Assembly: GCA_036732565.1 (NCBI GenBank)
Contig: DAINCF010000016.1
Span: forward strand, 1 to 28,806
DNA length: 28,806 bases
Direction: 5' to 3'
Source of the DNA: JAIVJN01 sp036732565
GTDB lineage: Bacteria; Acidobacteriota; Vicinamibacteria; Vicinamibacterales; UBA2999
Shown here piece by piece: positions 8,113 to 15,258 of the stretch. The notes below the pieces were generated by a model. The model worked only from the letters and a program-made list of their open reading frames with translations, was not told where the DNA came from and made no database searches. The position numbers and the translations under genes are program-made. The number at the start of each line of letters is the position of its first letter. The stretch's first letter is position 1.

Positions 8113-10419
8113 TCACATCCGAAGGCGCAAGGAGACGATGGCCCGGCGCGGCTCGCCGAAGTAGACATTCGTGACGCCAAACGCGCGGGTGGCCCACTCC
8201 ACGTATCGCTCATCGGTCGCGTTGCGGACCCTGACGGTCAAGTCCGCTCGTCGGCCGAGCACCACGCGGACGAAGGGATCGACCAGGGTATAGGCCGGTT
8301 GAAACACCGTGCTCGTGGTATCCGCCGTGCGCTCACCCACGGAGGTCAGCCAGGCGCCCGCCTCGAGTCGCGGATGCGGCCGCCACGTCGTGCCGACGTT
8401 CAGCACGCGCTCCGGGACGTTCGGCGGCAGGTTCCCCGCGCGCGAGGTGGTGCCCTCGAAGAACACGTCGTACCGCGCATCGAGCACCGCGACATTGGCT
8501 TCGACGAGCCACTGATCATGCGGTCGCGCAACCAGGGATAGCTCGACGCCGCGTGATGACTGTTCGCCGATCTGAATCGTACGCGTCGAGTCGATCGGAT
8601 CGGTCGTGGTCAGGTCGTGTTTCGCCAGTCGGTAGACTGCAGCGGTGAGGTCGGCGCGCTGGTTCCACAACGTGGCCTTGACGCCGCCTTCCCACATCGA
8701 CGAGCGCGCGAGCGCGAAGCCGCTCTCCGCCGGACCGAGGATGAGCAACGCCTCGATCGGCTCGCTGCCGGTGGCGTACTGCCCGTAGACCGAGACCGCC
8801 GCTGTCGGGCTCACGACGACGCCGACGCGCCCGTCGCGAGGGGTGAACGATTGCTCGAACGCAACACCACTCGCCGGTCGCGCGATGTCGTTCTCCAGCC
8901 GGCCCACACGCCCACCCACCACGATCGTCGTCATTGGCAGGGCCTCCAGGCGAAACTCGCCGAAGGTCGATGCCTGCCGCACATCGGCGCGCCGATCGTC
9001 GGCGCGTGCCGGGGCGTCGAACGAGAGGGCATCGGGCGCGAACGCATCCACGGATACCCGCGGGCCGTAGCTGCGTGGGCTGGAGAAGTCGGTCGACGCC
9101 ACGTCAACACCGCCAACCACACGCGCCGAACGTCCCGCGATCGAGAGATCGACCGCAACGTCGTGGCGTGTGCCCCACAGGCGGTGGTCGTAGGCGAGGT
9201 TCTCGACCGCTCGCCGCGACACGGTGTTGGTCGCGGATTGGAACTCGAAGCCGTACGACACGCGCCAGTCGCGATCCGCTCGATAGAGGTAGACCTGCCC
9301 GTTGTAGGCCGCACGGCGGTTGAGCGCGGCCGCCGCCGTCACCCGCGCCCAGCCAACAGTGTCCTCGTAAAGGTTGTTCGGAGACCGGTTGTAGTTCTTG
9401 CCGACGAGCCGTTCGTCGATGCGGTTGTCGACCAGGGGCGTGCCCCAGTACGGATCGTCGACATCGCTGAAGAAGACATCACCCTCCACGCCGACGCTCA
9501 CAGGTCCGACGGCACGCTTCACTCCGCCGGCGAGATGGTGGTACTCATGCACGGTCTCGTCGACGTGGGTCTCGAACCGATTGCGGGCGAAGGAGACGGT
9601 GTAGCTTGCCTGCTCGCCGACCGGACCCGTCGCGGCGGCGCCGATGCGGAAGCGGCCGGCATCACCGGTTTCCAGCAGGCCGTCTGCGGCAAAGCGCCCG
9701 CCGTTCGGCGCACGCCGCACGAAGTTGATCGCGCCGGCGGCCGTGCCTTCACCATGCAGCACCGACCCGGGTCCGCGCAGAATCTCGACCCGCTCGAAAT
9801 TGAACGCGTCGTAGTTGCGCATCGTCACCGTGGAGCTCTGCACGCGGACACCGTTGAAGAGCACGCCCACGCTGTTGTCGATGAAGCCGCGAGTCGAGAA
9901 CACCGCGCTCGCGCCGGGCCGCAGGCTGCTGGTCACCCCCGTGACGCCGCGCAGCGCGGTCGAGGCCGTGTCGGCGCCGCGAGCTTGAAACACGTCTTGC
10001 GTGACCACGTCGACGCTGGCAGGCGTTTGCTGACGAGTCAGCCCGAGGCGCGAGCCCACGTCTTGCGCTTCTCCCAGCTTCGCGGCCACGCGCACGTCTT
10101 CGGCAAAGCTCGTGATGGCCATGGCAACGTCCGCCCGCGTCTCCCCTTCTGTGGAGGCGGTCACGACGTGGCTCGCGTCTGCGAACCCGGCGAGTGAGAA
10201 GGACACGTCATAGGCGCGGTCGGGCATGAGCCGCAACACGTAGGTCCCTGTCGTATCCGTGGTAGTGGATTCGGCAGGGCCGCCGGCGGCCGGTGACGCC
10301 GTCACGGCCACGCCCGGCAGCGCCGCTCCGCTGGCATCGCGCACCACCCCAACAACTGTCTGGGCGGATGCCACGGACGCGGCCGCCAGAATTGCCAACA
10401 CTCCACATCCCAGACGCAT
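8113..10419 (-). CDS. TonB-dependent siderophore-type receptor
   Basis: The predicted protein has 768 residues. A signal peptide (MRLGCGVLAILAAASVASAQ) is followed by a carboxypeptidase-regulatory-like beta domain (about 21-105, GVVRDASGAALPGVAVTA). The plug domain (about 125-235) carries TPASVDVVTQDVF, STRGF, VLFNGVR, ERVEILRGPGSVLHGEG and AAGAINFVRR, the hallmarks of FhuA/FpvA-like receptors. A 22-strand barrel follows and ends YFGEPRRAIVSLRLRM. The last residue is Met rather than the usual aromatic residue, although barrel ends of this form occur. GGAG stands five bases before the start codon. It would import a ferric siderophore or other metal chelate across the outer membrane using TonB energy. 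The downstream ABC-2 operon is not a classic siderophore importer, which makes the pairing of interest. Confidence 0.92.
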   Translation of the reverse strand: MRLGCGVLAILAAASVASAQTVVGVVRDASGAALPGVAVTASPAAGGPAESTTTDTTGTYVLRLMPDRAYDVSFSLAGFADASHVVTASTEGETRADVAMAITSFAEDVRVAAKLGEAQDVGSRLGLTRQQTPASVDVVTQDVFQARGADTASTALRGVTGVTSSLRPGASAVFSTRGFIDNSVGVLFNGVRVQSSTVTMRNYDAFNFERVEILRGPGSVLHGEGTAAGAINFVRRAPNGGRFAADGLLETGDAGRFRIGAAATGPVGEQASYTVSFARNRFETHVDETVHEYHHLAGGVKRAVGPVSVGVEGDVFFSDVDDPYWGTPLVDNRIDERLVGKNYNRSPNNLYEDTVGWARVTAAAALNRRAAYNGQVYLYRADRDWRVSYGFEFQSATNTVSRRAVENLAYDHRLWGTRHDVAVDLSIAGRSARVVGGVDVASTDFSSPRSYGPRVSVDAFAPDALSFDAPARADDRRADVRQASTFGEFRLEALPMTTIVVGGRVGRLENDIARPASGVAFEQSFTPRDGRVGVVVSPTAAVSVYGQYATGSEPIEALLILGPAESGFALARSSMWEGGVKATLWNQRADLTAAVYRLAKHDLTTTDPIDSTRTIQIGEQSSRGVELSLVARPHDQWLVEANVAVLDARYDVFFEGTTSRAGNLPPNVPERVLNVGTTWRPHPRLEAGAWLTSVGERTADTTSTVFQPAYTLVDPFVRVVLGRRADLTVRVRNATDERYVEWATRAFGVTNVYFGEPRRAIVSLRLRM

Positions 10420-10441
10420 TCGCGCTCCATTACGGCATATC

Positions 10442-10590
10442 GGCCGGCCTGAAGGCCGGCCGCTACGAAAACCAAGTCGCTACGAAGACCAGGGCATCGG
10501 TAGGCCGCGATCCTTCTCACGGACGATCCTCCGGTCCGCCACCTTCGTAGGCGCCGCCATCTTCGTAGGGGCCGCCCTTCAGGGCGGCCC
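10442..10590. repeat. REP-like hairpin cluster in divergent promoter region
   Basis: On the minus strand, GTAG (10466-10463) precedes a perfect hairpin GGCCGGCC-TTCA-GGCCGGCC (10461-10442). On the plus strand, GTAG (10565-10568) precedes GGGCCGCCC-TTCA-GGGCGGCCC (10569-10590). Partial feet (CTTCGTAG or its complement) occur at about 10480 and 10543. The stem sequences differ from those at 3824-3906, but the GTAG foot, the TTCA loop and the pairing are kept. The units sit between the divergent receptor and sensor-kinase genes, so they may also affect transcription. Confidence 0.68.
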
Positions 10591-10617
10591 AAATCAAGCG
10601 GACATCTCGTCACGGGC

Positions 10618-10631
10618 AACGAACAGTCGTT
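10618..10631. promoter_or_regulatory. Short inverted repeat, possible operator
   Basis: AACGA-ACAG-TCGTT is a perfect 5-bp inverted repeat in the 323-bp region between the divergent receptor (start 10419) and kinase (start 10743) genes. The position suits a regulator site for either gene. No known consensus is matched, and a repeat this short can arise by chance. Confidence 0.25.
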
Positions 10632-10742
10632 TTCGCCCCATGGGCGGCCACAACCATTCATCTGGAGAGAGCAACCAGCCGTGTGCCCGATCTGGCGGTC
10701 CGTTGGCCAATCTGGGGTCTTCGGCTGATTGGCGTGGCTAGA

Positions 10743-12629
10743 ATGGCAGGAATGCCCGCGCCCAACGCCGGCGAGCTGCTGAATCTGGTCGGCTTCGTGA
10801 CCGGCACGGTGCTCTACGCCATGCTGCTGGCGCTCGTGCTGCGCACACCGCCTGGCGCGAGGGCGAACCCAGACGAGGGCCCCGCCGACCGGCTGCCGCT
10901 GGCGGCCGGGCTACTGGGCCTGGCGTGGAACCTGGGCGAGCTCCTGGCGTACACGCTTCCCCGGGTGAGTTGGGTGGCGCCGTCGGTGTGGGTCAACGGC
11001 GTCTCGTTCCCCGCGCTGGGGTTACTCGCCGCGGTGGTCGTGCACTCGGTCGCGCGGGCTCTGCCCAGCGGCGGCCTGATCACGACCGTCGCCTACGCCT
11101 GCGGCGTCGCGGCCAGCCTCCTGCACGTCCTCGCGCTCGTCACCAACAACCCGGGCTTGTCGTCGCTCGCCTTCGGCCTGCTGACGGTCTGCTTCAGCGC
11201 GATCATCCTGCCGCTGGCGTGGTTGACCCGCAAGCAGCCGAACGGCCGCCGCGCCCTGTGGATTCTCGCCCTTGCGCTCTTCGCGGTGTCGGCGAGCCAT
11301 CTCGGTCGCTTTCACGGCGGCGAGAGCAACTGGTTCGTCGAGCTCGCGGGACACCACGCGGCGATTCCCCTCGCCTTCGCGATCCTGTATCAGGAGTATC
11401 GCTTCGCGCTGGCGGACCTCTTCTTGAAGAACGCGCTGACGCTGCTGGCGCTCGTCGCGCTCGCGTTCGCGGGCTATTCCCTCGTCGCCTCACTGCCTGA
11501 ACCGGGCCCCTTGACCGTCGGCCTGCTGCTGGGACTATGGGTCGGCACCGCCGTGATCTACCCGTGGCTGCGGCGGACGACCGTCAGGTTCGTCGACACG
11601 GTGCTGCTGGGACGCGGCGACTATGCCCAGCTGCGCGGTGATATCGGCGCCGCGGTGCTCGCCGAGGAAACGGTGGAAGCCGTGCTCGGGGCGGCCTGCG
11701 ATCGACTCGCGCGCGCACTGGGCGTCCGCAGCGTGCGCTGGATCGATGCCGCGCGTTCGGAGCTGCGCGACGGCACGTGGGCCGCGGAGGTGGCGGTGCA
11801 CACCACCGACGAGCCCGGCTACCTGCTGCTCGTTGGCGAGCTCGAGGCCGGCCGTCGATTGCTGTCGGACGACGTCGCGGTCGTCGAGCATGCGGCGGGC
11901 GTCGTGGGACGCCGCATCGACGCCATCCGCCTCACGGGCGAGCGCTTCGAGCGGCGGCTGCGCGAGGAAGAGATGTCGAAGCTCGCGGCCGAAGCGGAGC
12001 TTCGCGCGCTGCGCGCGCAGGTGAACCCGCACTTCCTCTTCAACGCGTTGACGACGATCGGCTATCTCATCGGCACGTCGCCCTCACGTGCGCTGCAGAC
12101 ACTGATGCGGTTGACGGCCTTGCTGCGCGGTGTGCTGCGGTCGGAGGGTGAGTTCACCACGCTGGGCCGGGAAATCGAGCTGGTGGAGCATTACCTCGAC
12201 ATCGAGCGCGAGCGATTCGAGGAGCGCCTGCGCGTCAGCATCGATATCCCAAATGCCCTGCGTGGCGTACGCGTGCCGTCGTTGATCGTCCAGCCGTTGA
12301 TCGAGAACGCCGTCAAGCACGGGATCGCGCGATCGGCTGACGGCGGTCACGTGACGCTGAAGGCCCAGGTGCGATCGCAAACCCATGGACCACCTCGCCT
12401 GGTGATCACCGTACGAAATACGGGTTCGCCGCTCGTGCTCGGTCGCGCCTCGGCCAGCGGCGGCGTTGGCTTGACCAACGTCGAACGCCGCCTGGCGGGT
12501 CACTTCGGGAGCGACGCTGCGCTCACGCTTTCCCGGTCGGCGGATGGTTGGACCGTGGCGACGATCGAGCTGCCCGTGCTGGCGACGGCGGATGAGATGA
12601 ATGCATGGCTGCCAAGTCTCTACGCGTGA
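10743..12629 (+). CDS. LytS/YehU-type membrane sensor histidine kinase
   Basis: The predicted kinase has 628 residues from the ATG at 10743. A GTG at 10683 is in frame and has GGAGAG 13 bases upstream, so a form 20 residues longer is possible. About eight hydrophobic helices fill residues 10-290. A GAF-like soluble domain follows (about 295-395), then a coiled stretch (RLREEEMSKLAAEAELRALRA). The His_kinase domain has QVNPHFLFN with the phospho-acceptor His430, an N-box QPLIENAVKHG (Asn522) and a G-box ASGGVGLTNVERRL. This is the family that pairs with LytTR regulators, and the next gene is one, overlapping by 25 bases. The N-terminal multi-helix sensor has no recognisable ligand motif. It is divergent from the TonB receptor gene, so regulation of that operon is an attractive but unproven idea. 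Confidence 0.9.
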   Translation: MAGMPAPNAGELLNLVGFVTGTVLYAMLLALVLRTPPGARANPDEGPADRLPLAAGLLGLAWNLGELLAYTLPRVSWVAPSVWVNGVSFPALGLLAAVVVHSVARALPSGGLITTVAYACGVAASLLHVLALVTNNPGLSSLAFGLLTVCFSAIILPLAWLTRKQPNGRRALWILALALFAVSASHLGRFHGGESNWFVELAGHHAAIPLAFAILYQEYRFALADLFLKNALTLLALVALAFAGYSLVASLPEPGPLTVGLLLGLWVGTAVIYPWLRRTTVRFVDTVLLGRGDYAQLRGDIGAAVLAEETVEAVLGAACDRLARALGVRSVRWIDAARSELRDGTWAAEVAVHTTDEPGYLLLVGELEAGRRLLSDDVAVVEHAAGVVGRRIDAIRLTGERFERRLREEEMSKLAAEAELRALRAQVNPHFLFNALTTIGYLIGTSPSRALQTLMRLTALLRGVLRSEGEFTTLGREIELVEHYLDIERERFEERLRVSIDIPNALRGVRVPSLIVQPLIENAVKHGIARSADGGHVTLKAQVRSQTHGPPRLVITVRNTGSPLVLGRASASGGVGLTNVERRLAGHFGSDAALTLSRSADGWTVATIELPVLATADEMNAWLPSLYA

Positions 12630-13384
12630 TCCTCGCCGACGACGAGCGGCCGGCGCGTCGATTTCTCGCCAACCTCTTGAAGACTTTTCCCGAGGTGGAG
12701 GTCGTTGGCGAAGCGACCAACGGGCAGCTGGCGCTGGCGCTCATCGAAGAACTGAAGCCCGACCTCGCGTTCCTCGACTTGCAGATGCCGGAGCTGGGCG
12801 GTCTCGACGTCGCCCGGATGCTCAAGGCCGGCGCGTCGCCGATCCTCGCGTTCGTCACCGCCTTCGACGAGTTCGCCGTGCAGGCCTTCGAGCTGAACGC
12901 GGTCGACTATCTGCTCAAGCCCGTCGATCGCGAGCGCCTCGCCGGCACGCTGACGCGCGCCAAGACACGCAGCCGCGCGGAGCAAGCCGATCGCGCGCGG
13001 GCGCTGCAGTCCGCGCAGGTCGCCTACGACACCGCGACCCGGCGCACCTACCTCGAACGCATCCCCGTCCGTCGCCGGGACGAAGTGGTCATCCTCCCGG
13101 TGCGCCACATTGCATCGGTCGTGGCTGAAGGTGAGCTGCTGCATCTCACGACGACACAGAACGATCGCTTTACCATCACGTATCGCCTGCACGCGTTGGA
13201 GTCGCGTCTCGATCCTCGCCGTTTCATCAGGCTCGGCCGCGGCACGCTTGCCGCCGTCGATTCGATCCAGCGCGTCAGCCCGATGCCTGGGGGGACGTAT
13301 CAAGTGACGCTGGCCAACGGACAGCAACTACAGGCCAGCCGCCTCCAATCGCGGGTGTTGCGAGAAACGCTGCTACGGTTGTAG
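12605..13384 (+). CDS. LytTR-family response regulator
   Basis: The predicted protein has 259 residues. The receiver domain (about 6-120) has the acidic pair DD (12-13), phospho-acceptor Asp58 in AFLDLQMP, Thr85 and Lys105 (LLKPVD). A linker is followed by a LytTR DNA-binding domain (about 155-258: IPVRRRDEVVILPVRHIASVVAEGE, YRLHALESRLDPRRFIRLGRG, then VTLANGQQLQASR). It starts inside the kinase gene, 25 bases before that gene's stop codon, so the two are co-translated. LytTR proteins bind direct repeats in promoters; no convincing repeat was identified in this window. The protein is cytoplasmic and is the cognate partner of the upstream kinase. Confidence 0.93.
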   Translation: MAAKSLRVILADDERPARRFLANLLKTFPEVEVVGEATNGQLALALIEELKPDLAFLDLQMPELGGLDVARMLKAGASPILAFVTAFDEFAVQAFELNAVDYLLKPVDRERLAGTLTRAKTRSRAEQADRARALQSAQVAYDTATRRTYLERIPVRRRDEVVILPVRHIASVVAEGELLHLTTTQNDRFTITYRLHALESRLDPRRFIRLGRGTLAAVDSIQRVSPMPGGTYQVTLANGQQLQASRLQSRVLRETLLRL

Positions 13385-13401
13385 CAGGCGGACGGGCGCG
13401 A

Positions 13402-13659
13402 TCATACTGGCCGCTTCTCGAGCCCCGCCACCTTCCTCCGCTTCCGTTCCTCGCGCGCGCGGGCCTGGTCGGCGGTGCGCTTGGCCTCGGCCGAGGGCCC
13501 AGGCTCCTTGGTCGGCGCCAGGACCACGAGATTGGTCGCAAACCGGCGCAAACCGTGGGCGTCGAAGTCGATCAGCGTGTGGTAGGTGTCCATCTCGAGG
13601 ATGGTGCCCGCGCCGTAATTCGCCTGCGTGACACGATCGCCCTTGCTGGGAAAAGCCAT
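13402..13659 (-). CDS. Small DUF3553-like / SH3-barrel protein
   Basis: The predicted protein has 85 residues. The start MAFPSKGDRV is supported by AAGGA five bases upstream. Residues 5-50 (GDRVTQANYGAGTILEMDTYHTLIDFDAHGLRRF, quoted by motif only: GDRV, GAGTI, IDFD) have the pattern of the small beta-barrel seen in DUF3553 and in UvrD/PcrA C-termini, CarD-like folds that often contact nucleic acid or RNA polymerase. The C-terminal third is a highly charged Lys/Arg/Glu/Ala helix. Function is unknown; a nucleic-acid role is inference. It is convergent with the response regulator, and its stop codon lies 17 bases from that gene's stop. Confidence 0.7.
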   Translation of the reverse strand: MAFPSKGDRVTQANYGAGTILEMDTYHTLIDFDAHGLRRFATNLVVLAPTKEPGPSAEAKRTADQARAREERKRRKVAGLEKRPV

Positions 13660-13794
13660 GATGGTCCTTGAAAGTGGACGGCGAAACACCCGCGAGTCGA
13701 TACGTGCCGTATGCGGATCGACTATTGGTGAACCAAGCCGGGAGGGCAGATTACAAGCCTGAGCTAGTCAGTGGGGATTGTCAAGCTGGTGGGA
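13660..13794. other. Intergenic stretch with no supported gene
   Basis: These 135 bases separate the small DUF3553-like gene from the upstream DUF3299 gene, both on the minus strand. The start-proximal end holds the ribosome binding site of the small gene. A minus-strand TTGACA (near 13783) could be a -35 box, but no good -10 at proper spacing is seen. A short tRNA-Thr-like string is discussed under rejected items. Confidence 0.4.
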
Positions 13795-14397
13795 TCATGG
13801 GAGGGCACCGATGCCGATGGCATCGCCCGTCATGCGATAGATCGACACCACTCGATCGCCCTTGCGTTCTTCGCCAACCTCCAGGGTGCCAAACACGATG
13901 ACAGGGGTGTGGACGAACCGCGTGCGGCGGCCATCGCGCATACGGACGACAACGAAGTCGTTCGGACGGGTGGGTGCACCGAAATAGCACATGTCGTAGT
14001 TGGCGTTGAGCAGGAACTCGGTAACGCCGTCGCCGTCGAAGTCGAGCGGCAGCATGAAGCCCGACACCGACACGCGCCGGCCCGAGAGCCTCGTGACTTC
14101 GGCAGGAATCACCTCACGCGTGCTGCCGGTGAGATCGACACCGATCGGCCCACCCGGCTCGCCATAAGCGAATCCCGCGAGCAGATCGAACTTGACGCTC
14201 TGGTATCGCCCGCCCATCGCCTCCCACTGACTGGCCGGCACCACCGTCGTCGCATCGAAGGCATCGGGGGTGCTGCCGCCTGTGAGCAGCACGGTCAGGA
14301 CGCCCAACCCCAGACCCGACAGCACCGCCCATTTCAAACTGAGCGGTGACGAAGGGGATCTATGGGTGCTCGGTGGAGGGGTATCGGAACGTGACAT
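13795..14397 (-). CDS. DUF3299 family protein, membrane-anchored
   Basis: The predicted protein has 200 residues, starting MSRSDTPPPS. An N-terminal membrane segment (about 21-40, LKWAVLSGLGLGVLTVLLTG) anchors or exports it. The DUF3299 core is clear: SVSGFMLPLDF (110-120), TEFLLNANYDMCYFGAPTRPND with Cys137, and a following HTPVIVFGTLEVGE strand. It is a paralogue of the gene at 17258-17731, sharing GFMLPLD, DMCYFGAP and the LEVGE...RVxSxYR block. The start lies inside the upstream lipoprotein gene (38-base overlap), so the pair is co-translated. Proteobacterial DUF3299 proteins sit beside a MacB-like ABC pair and a His-rich periplasmic protein at zinc-regulated loci, as known from memory. 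The conserved Cys may be a metal or redox residue; that is inference. Confidence 0.83.
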   Translation of the reverse strand: MSRSDTPPPSTHRSPSSPLSLKWAVLSGLGLGVLTVLLTGGSTPDAFDATTVVPASQWEAMGGRYQSVKFDLLAGFAYGEPGGPIGVDLTGSTREVIPAEVTRLSGRRVSVSGFMLPLDFDGDGVTEFLLNANYDMCYFGAPTRPNDFVVVRMRDGRRTRFVHTPVIVFGTLEVGEERKGDRVVSIYRMTGDAIGIGALP

Positions 14398-14905
14398 CGC
14401 GGAACTGCTGGCCGCGCACGAGCACGGCGGTAATCGAACCTTCGAACTCCGTGACACCTCTGAGCGCGGGCACGGTCGCCCGGAACTGTGACGTGTCGGA
14501 CGCGGTTTCGCCGGTGAGCGCGCTGCTGACACCGGTCAATCTAACCTCACTTCGAGCGGCGCTCTGAGTCACGATCGCCAGCGCGATCGTCGATTGCGGC
14601 ACTCGCACTGCCCGTTCGGCCTCGCCATCCAAGGCGTAGGCCGTGAGCGTGCCCGTCGTCGAGTCGAGCACGAATTCGATATGCGCGAACTCCTCACCGA
14701 GCTCGACGAGCGTGCCGCCATGCGGCGCCGCGTGCTCGTGCCCGTCCTCTCCGCCGCCCTCAGCCTCCGAAGCCGCCCGCGGAGGAGCAGCCGCGGGAGA
14801 CGAGGAGGCCGAAGGCGGCGTTGAGCCCGCAGGGGATGGCGCGGATCGGCTGCACGCCACACCGGACAGGATCAGAACCGCGATGCCAATGACTCGGACG
14901 CGCAT
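14360..14905 (-). CDS. His-rich periplasmic lipoprotein, probable metal binder
   Basis: The predicted protein has 181 residues, starting MRVRVIGIAVLILSGVACSR. The hydrophobic leader ending at Cys18 fits a lipoprotein signal, though Gly-Val-Ala-Cys is a weak lipobox. A low-complexity Ser/Pro/Ala linker (20-48) leads to a His cluster, EDGHEHAAPHGG (53-64) with His56, 58 and 62 and a further His75 (FAHIEF). A beta-rich domain follows. His spacing of this kind is typical of copper or zinc sites. Gene position beside DUF3299 and an ABC pair suggests a role like the His-rich DUF2796 protein ZrgA of zinc-linked loci, although the sequence does not look like a clear DUF2796 member. The 3' end overlaps the next gene by 38 bases. 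A 353-bp repeat-bearing gap separates it from the ABC permease. Confidence 0.7.
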   Translation of the reverse strand: MRVRVIGIAVLILSGVACSRSAPSPAGSTPPSASSSPAAAPPRAASEAEGGGEDGHEHAAPHGGTLVELGEEFAHIEFVLDSTTGTLTAYALDGEAERAVRVPQSTIALAIVTQSAARSEVRLTGVSSALTGETASDTSQFRATVPALRGVTEFEGSITAVLVRGQQFRDVTFRYPSTEHP

Positions 14906-15000
14906 CGGGACCAGTCTCAATGGGGTTGCGGGATAGTGACAGCGGATCACGATGACTGGATGACCCAGACCGACCAATGGATGGCGCAGATTCAAAATAC

Positions 15001-15236
15001 AAAGGCAACACAGATGCCACAGATGGCACAGATGGATCTCGACAGCGTGCGGCTCACCAGACGTCGAGGCGCCAGGCCGCCGGCTGCAAAGCAGCCGGCG
15101 GGGCAGGTGGTCGCGTGGTGTCGGGCATGAGCCGGGGATGTGTTGGCGAGTGGCTCATGCCCGCACCACGCGGCCACCTGTCCCGCGGCTTCGCCGCGGC
15201 CGGGCGCCTGCGTATCTGTGCCATCTGTGTTGCCTT
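15001..15236. repeat. Nested inverted-repeat element
   Basis: The gap between the ABC permease and lipoprotein genes is built from nested inverted repeats. Outer arms are 15002-15030 (AAGGCAACACAGATG plus CACAGAT units) and 15212-15236; the left arm carries one extra 9-base CCACAGATG unit. Inner arms of about 33 bases, 15101-15133 and 15152-15184, pair with few mismatches (GGCATGAGCC with GGCTCATGCC at the tip). Two further perfect hairpins lie inside: CCGCCGGCTGC-AAA-GCAGCCGGCGG (15077-15101) and CCGCGGC-TTC-GCCGCGG (15183-15199). No protein is convincingly encoded. The CGTCGAGGCGCC string at 15062 recurs at 27533, and the TTC-loop hairpin resembles one in the two 200-bp repeats, so the element belongs to a mosaic repeat family. 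Confidence 0.75.
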
Positions 15237-15258
15237 GAAAAGCGTGCCGCACGCAGGA

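Noticed and set aside
8617..10197. Antisense open frame of 526 codons opposite the TonB receptor
   Set aside because: Arg/His-rich mirror of the receptor coding strand with no recognisable motif; the receptor is clear on the other strand.
10442..10590. Possible CRISPR array because of repeated short motifs
   Set aside because: The units are hairpins in opposite orientations with differing stems and no regular spacers, and no cas genes are present.
10700..10752. TAGAAT just before the kinase ATG as a -10 box
   Set aside because: It overlaps the start codon region and no -35 lies at suitable distance.
13715..13785. A tRNA-Thr-like string on the minus strand (TAGCTCAGG, CTTGTAATC, GGTTCA)
   Set aside because: The D-arm, anticodon-like and T-loop-like pieces are too closely spaced, stems do not close and no acceptor stem of normal length can be drawn. 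At best a decayed fragment; chance is as likely.
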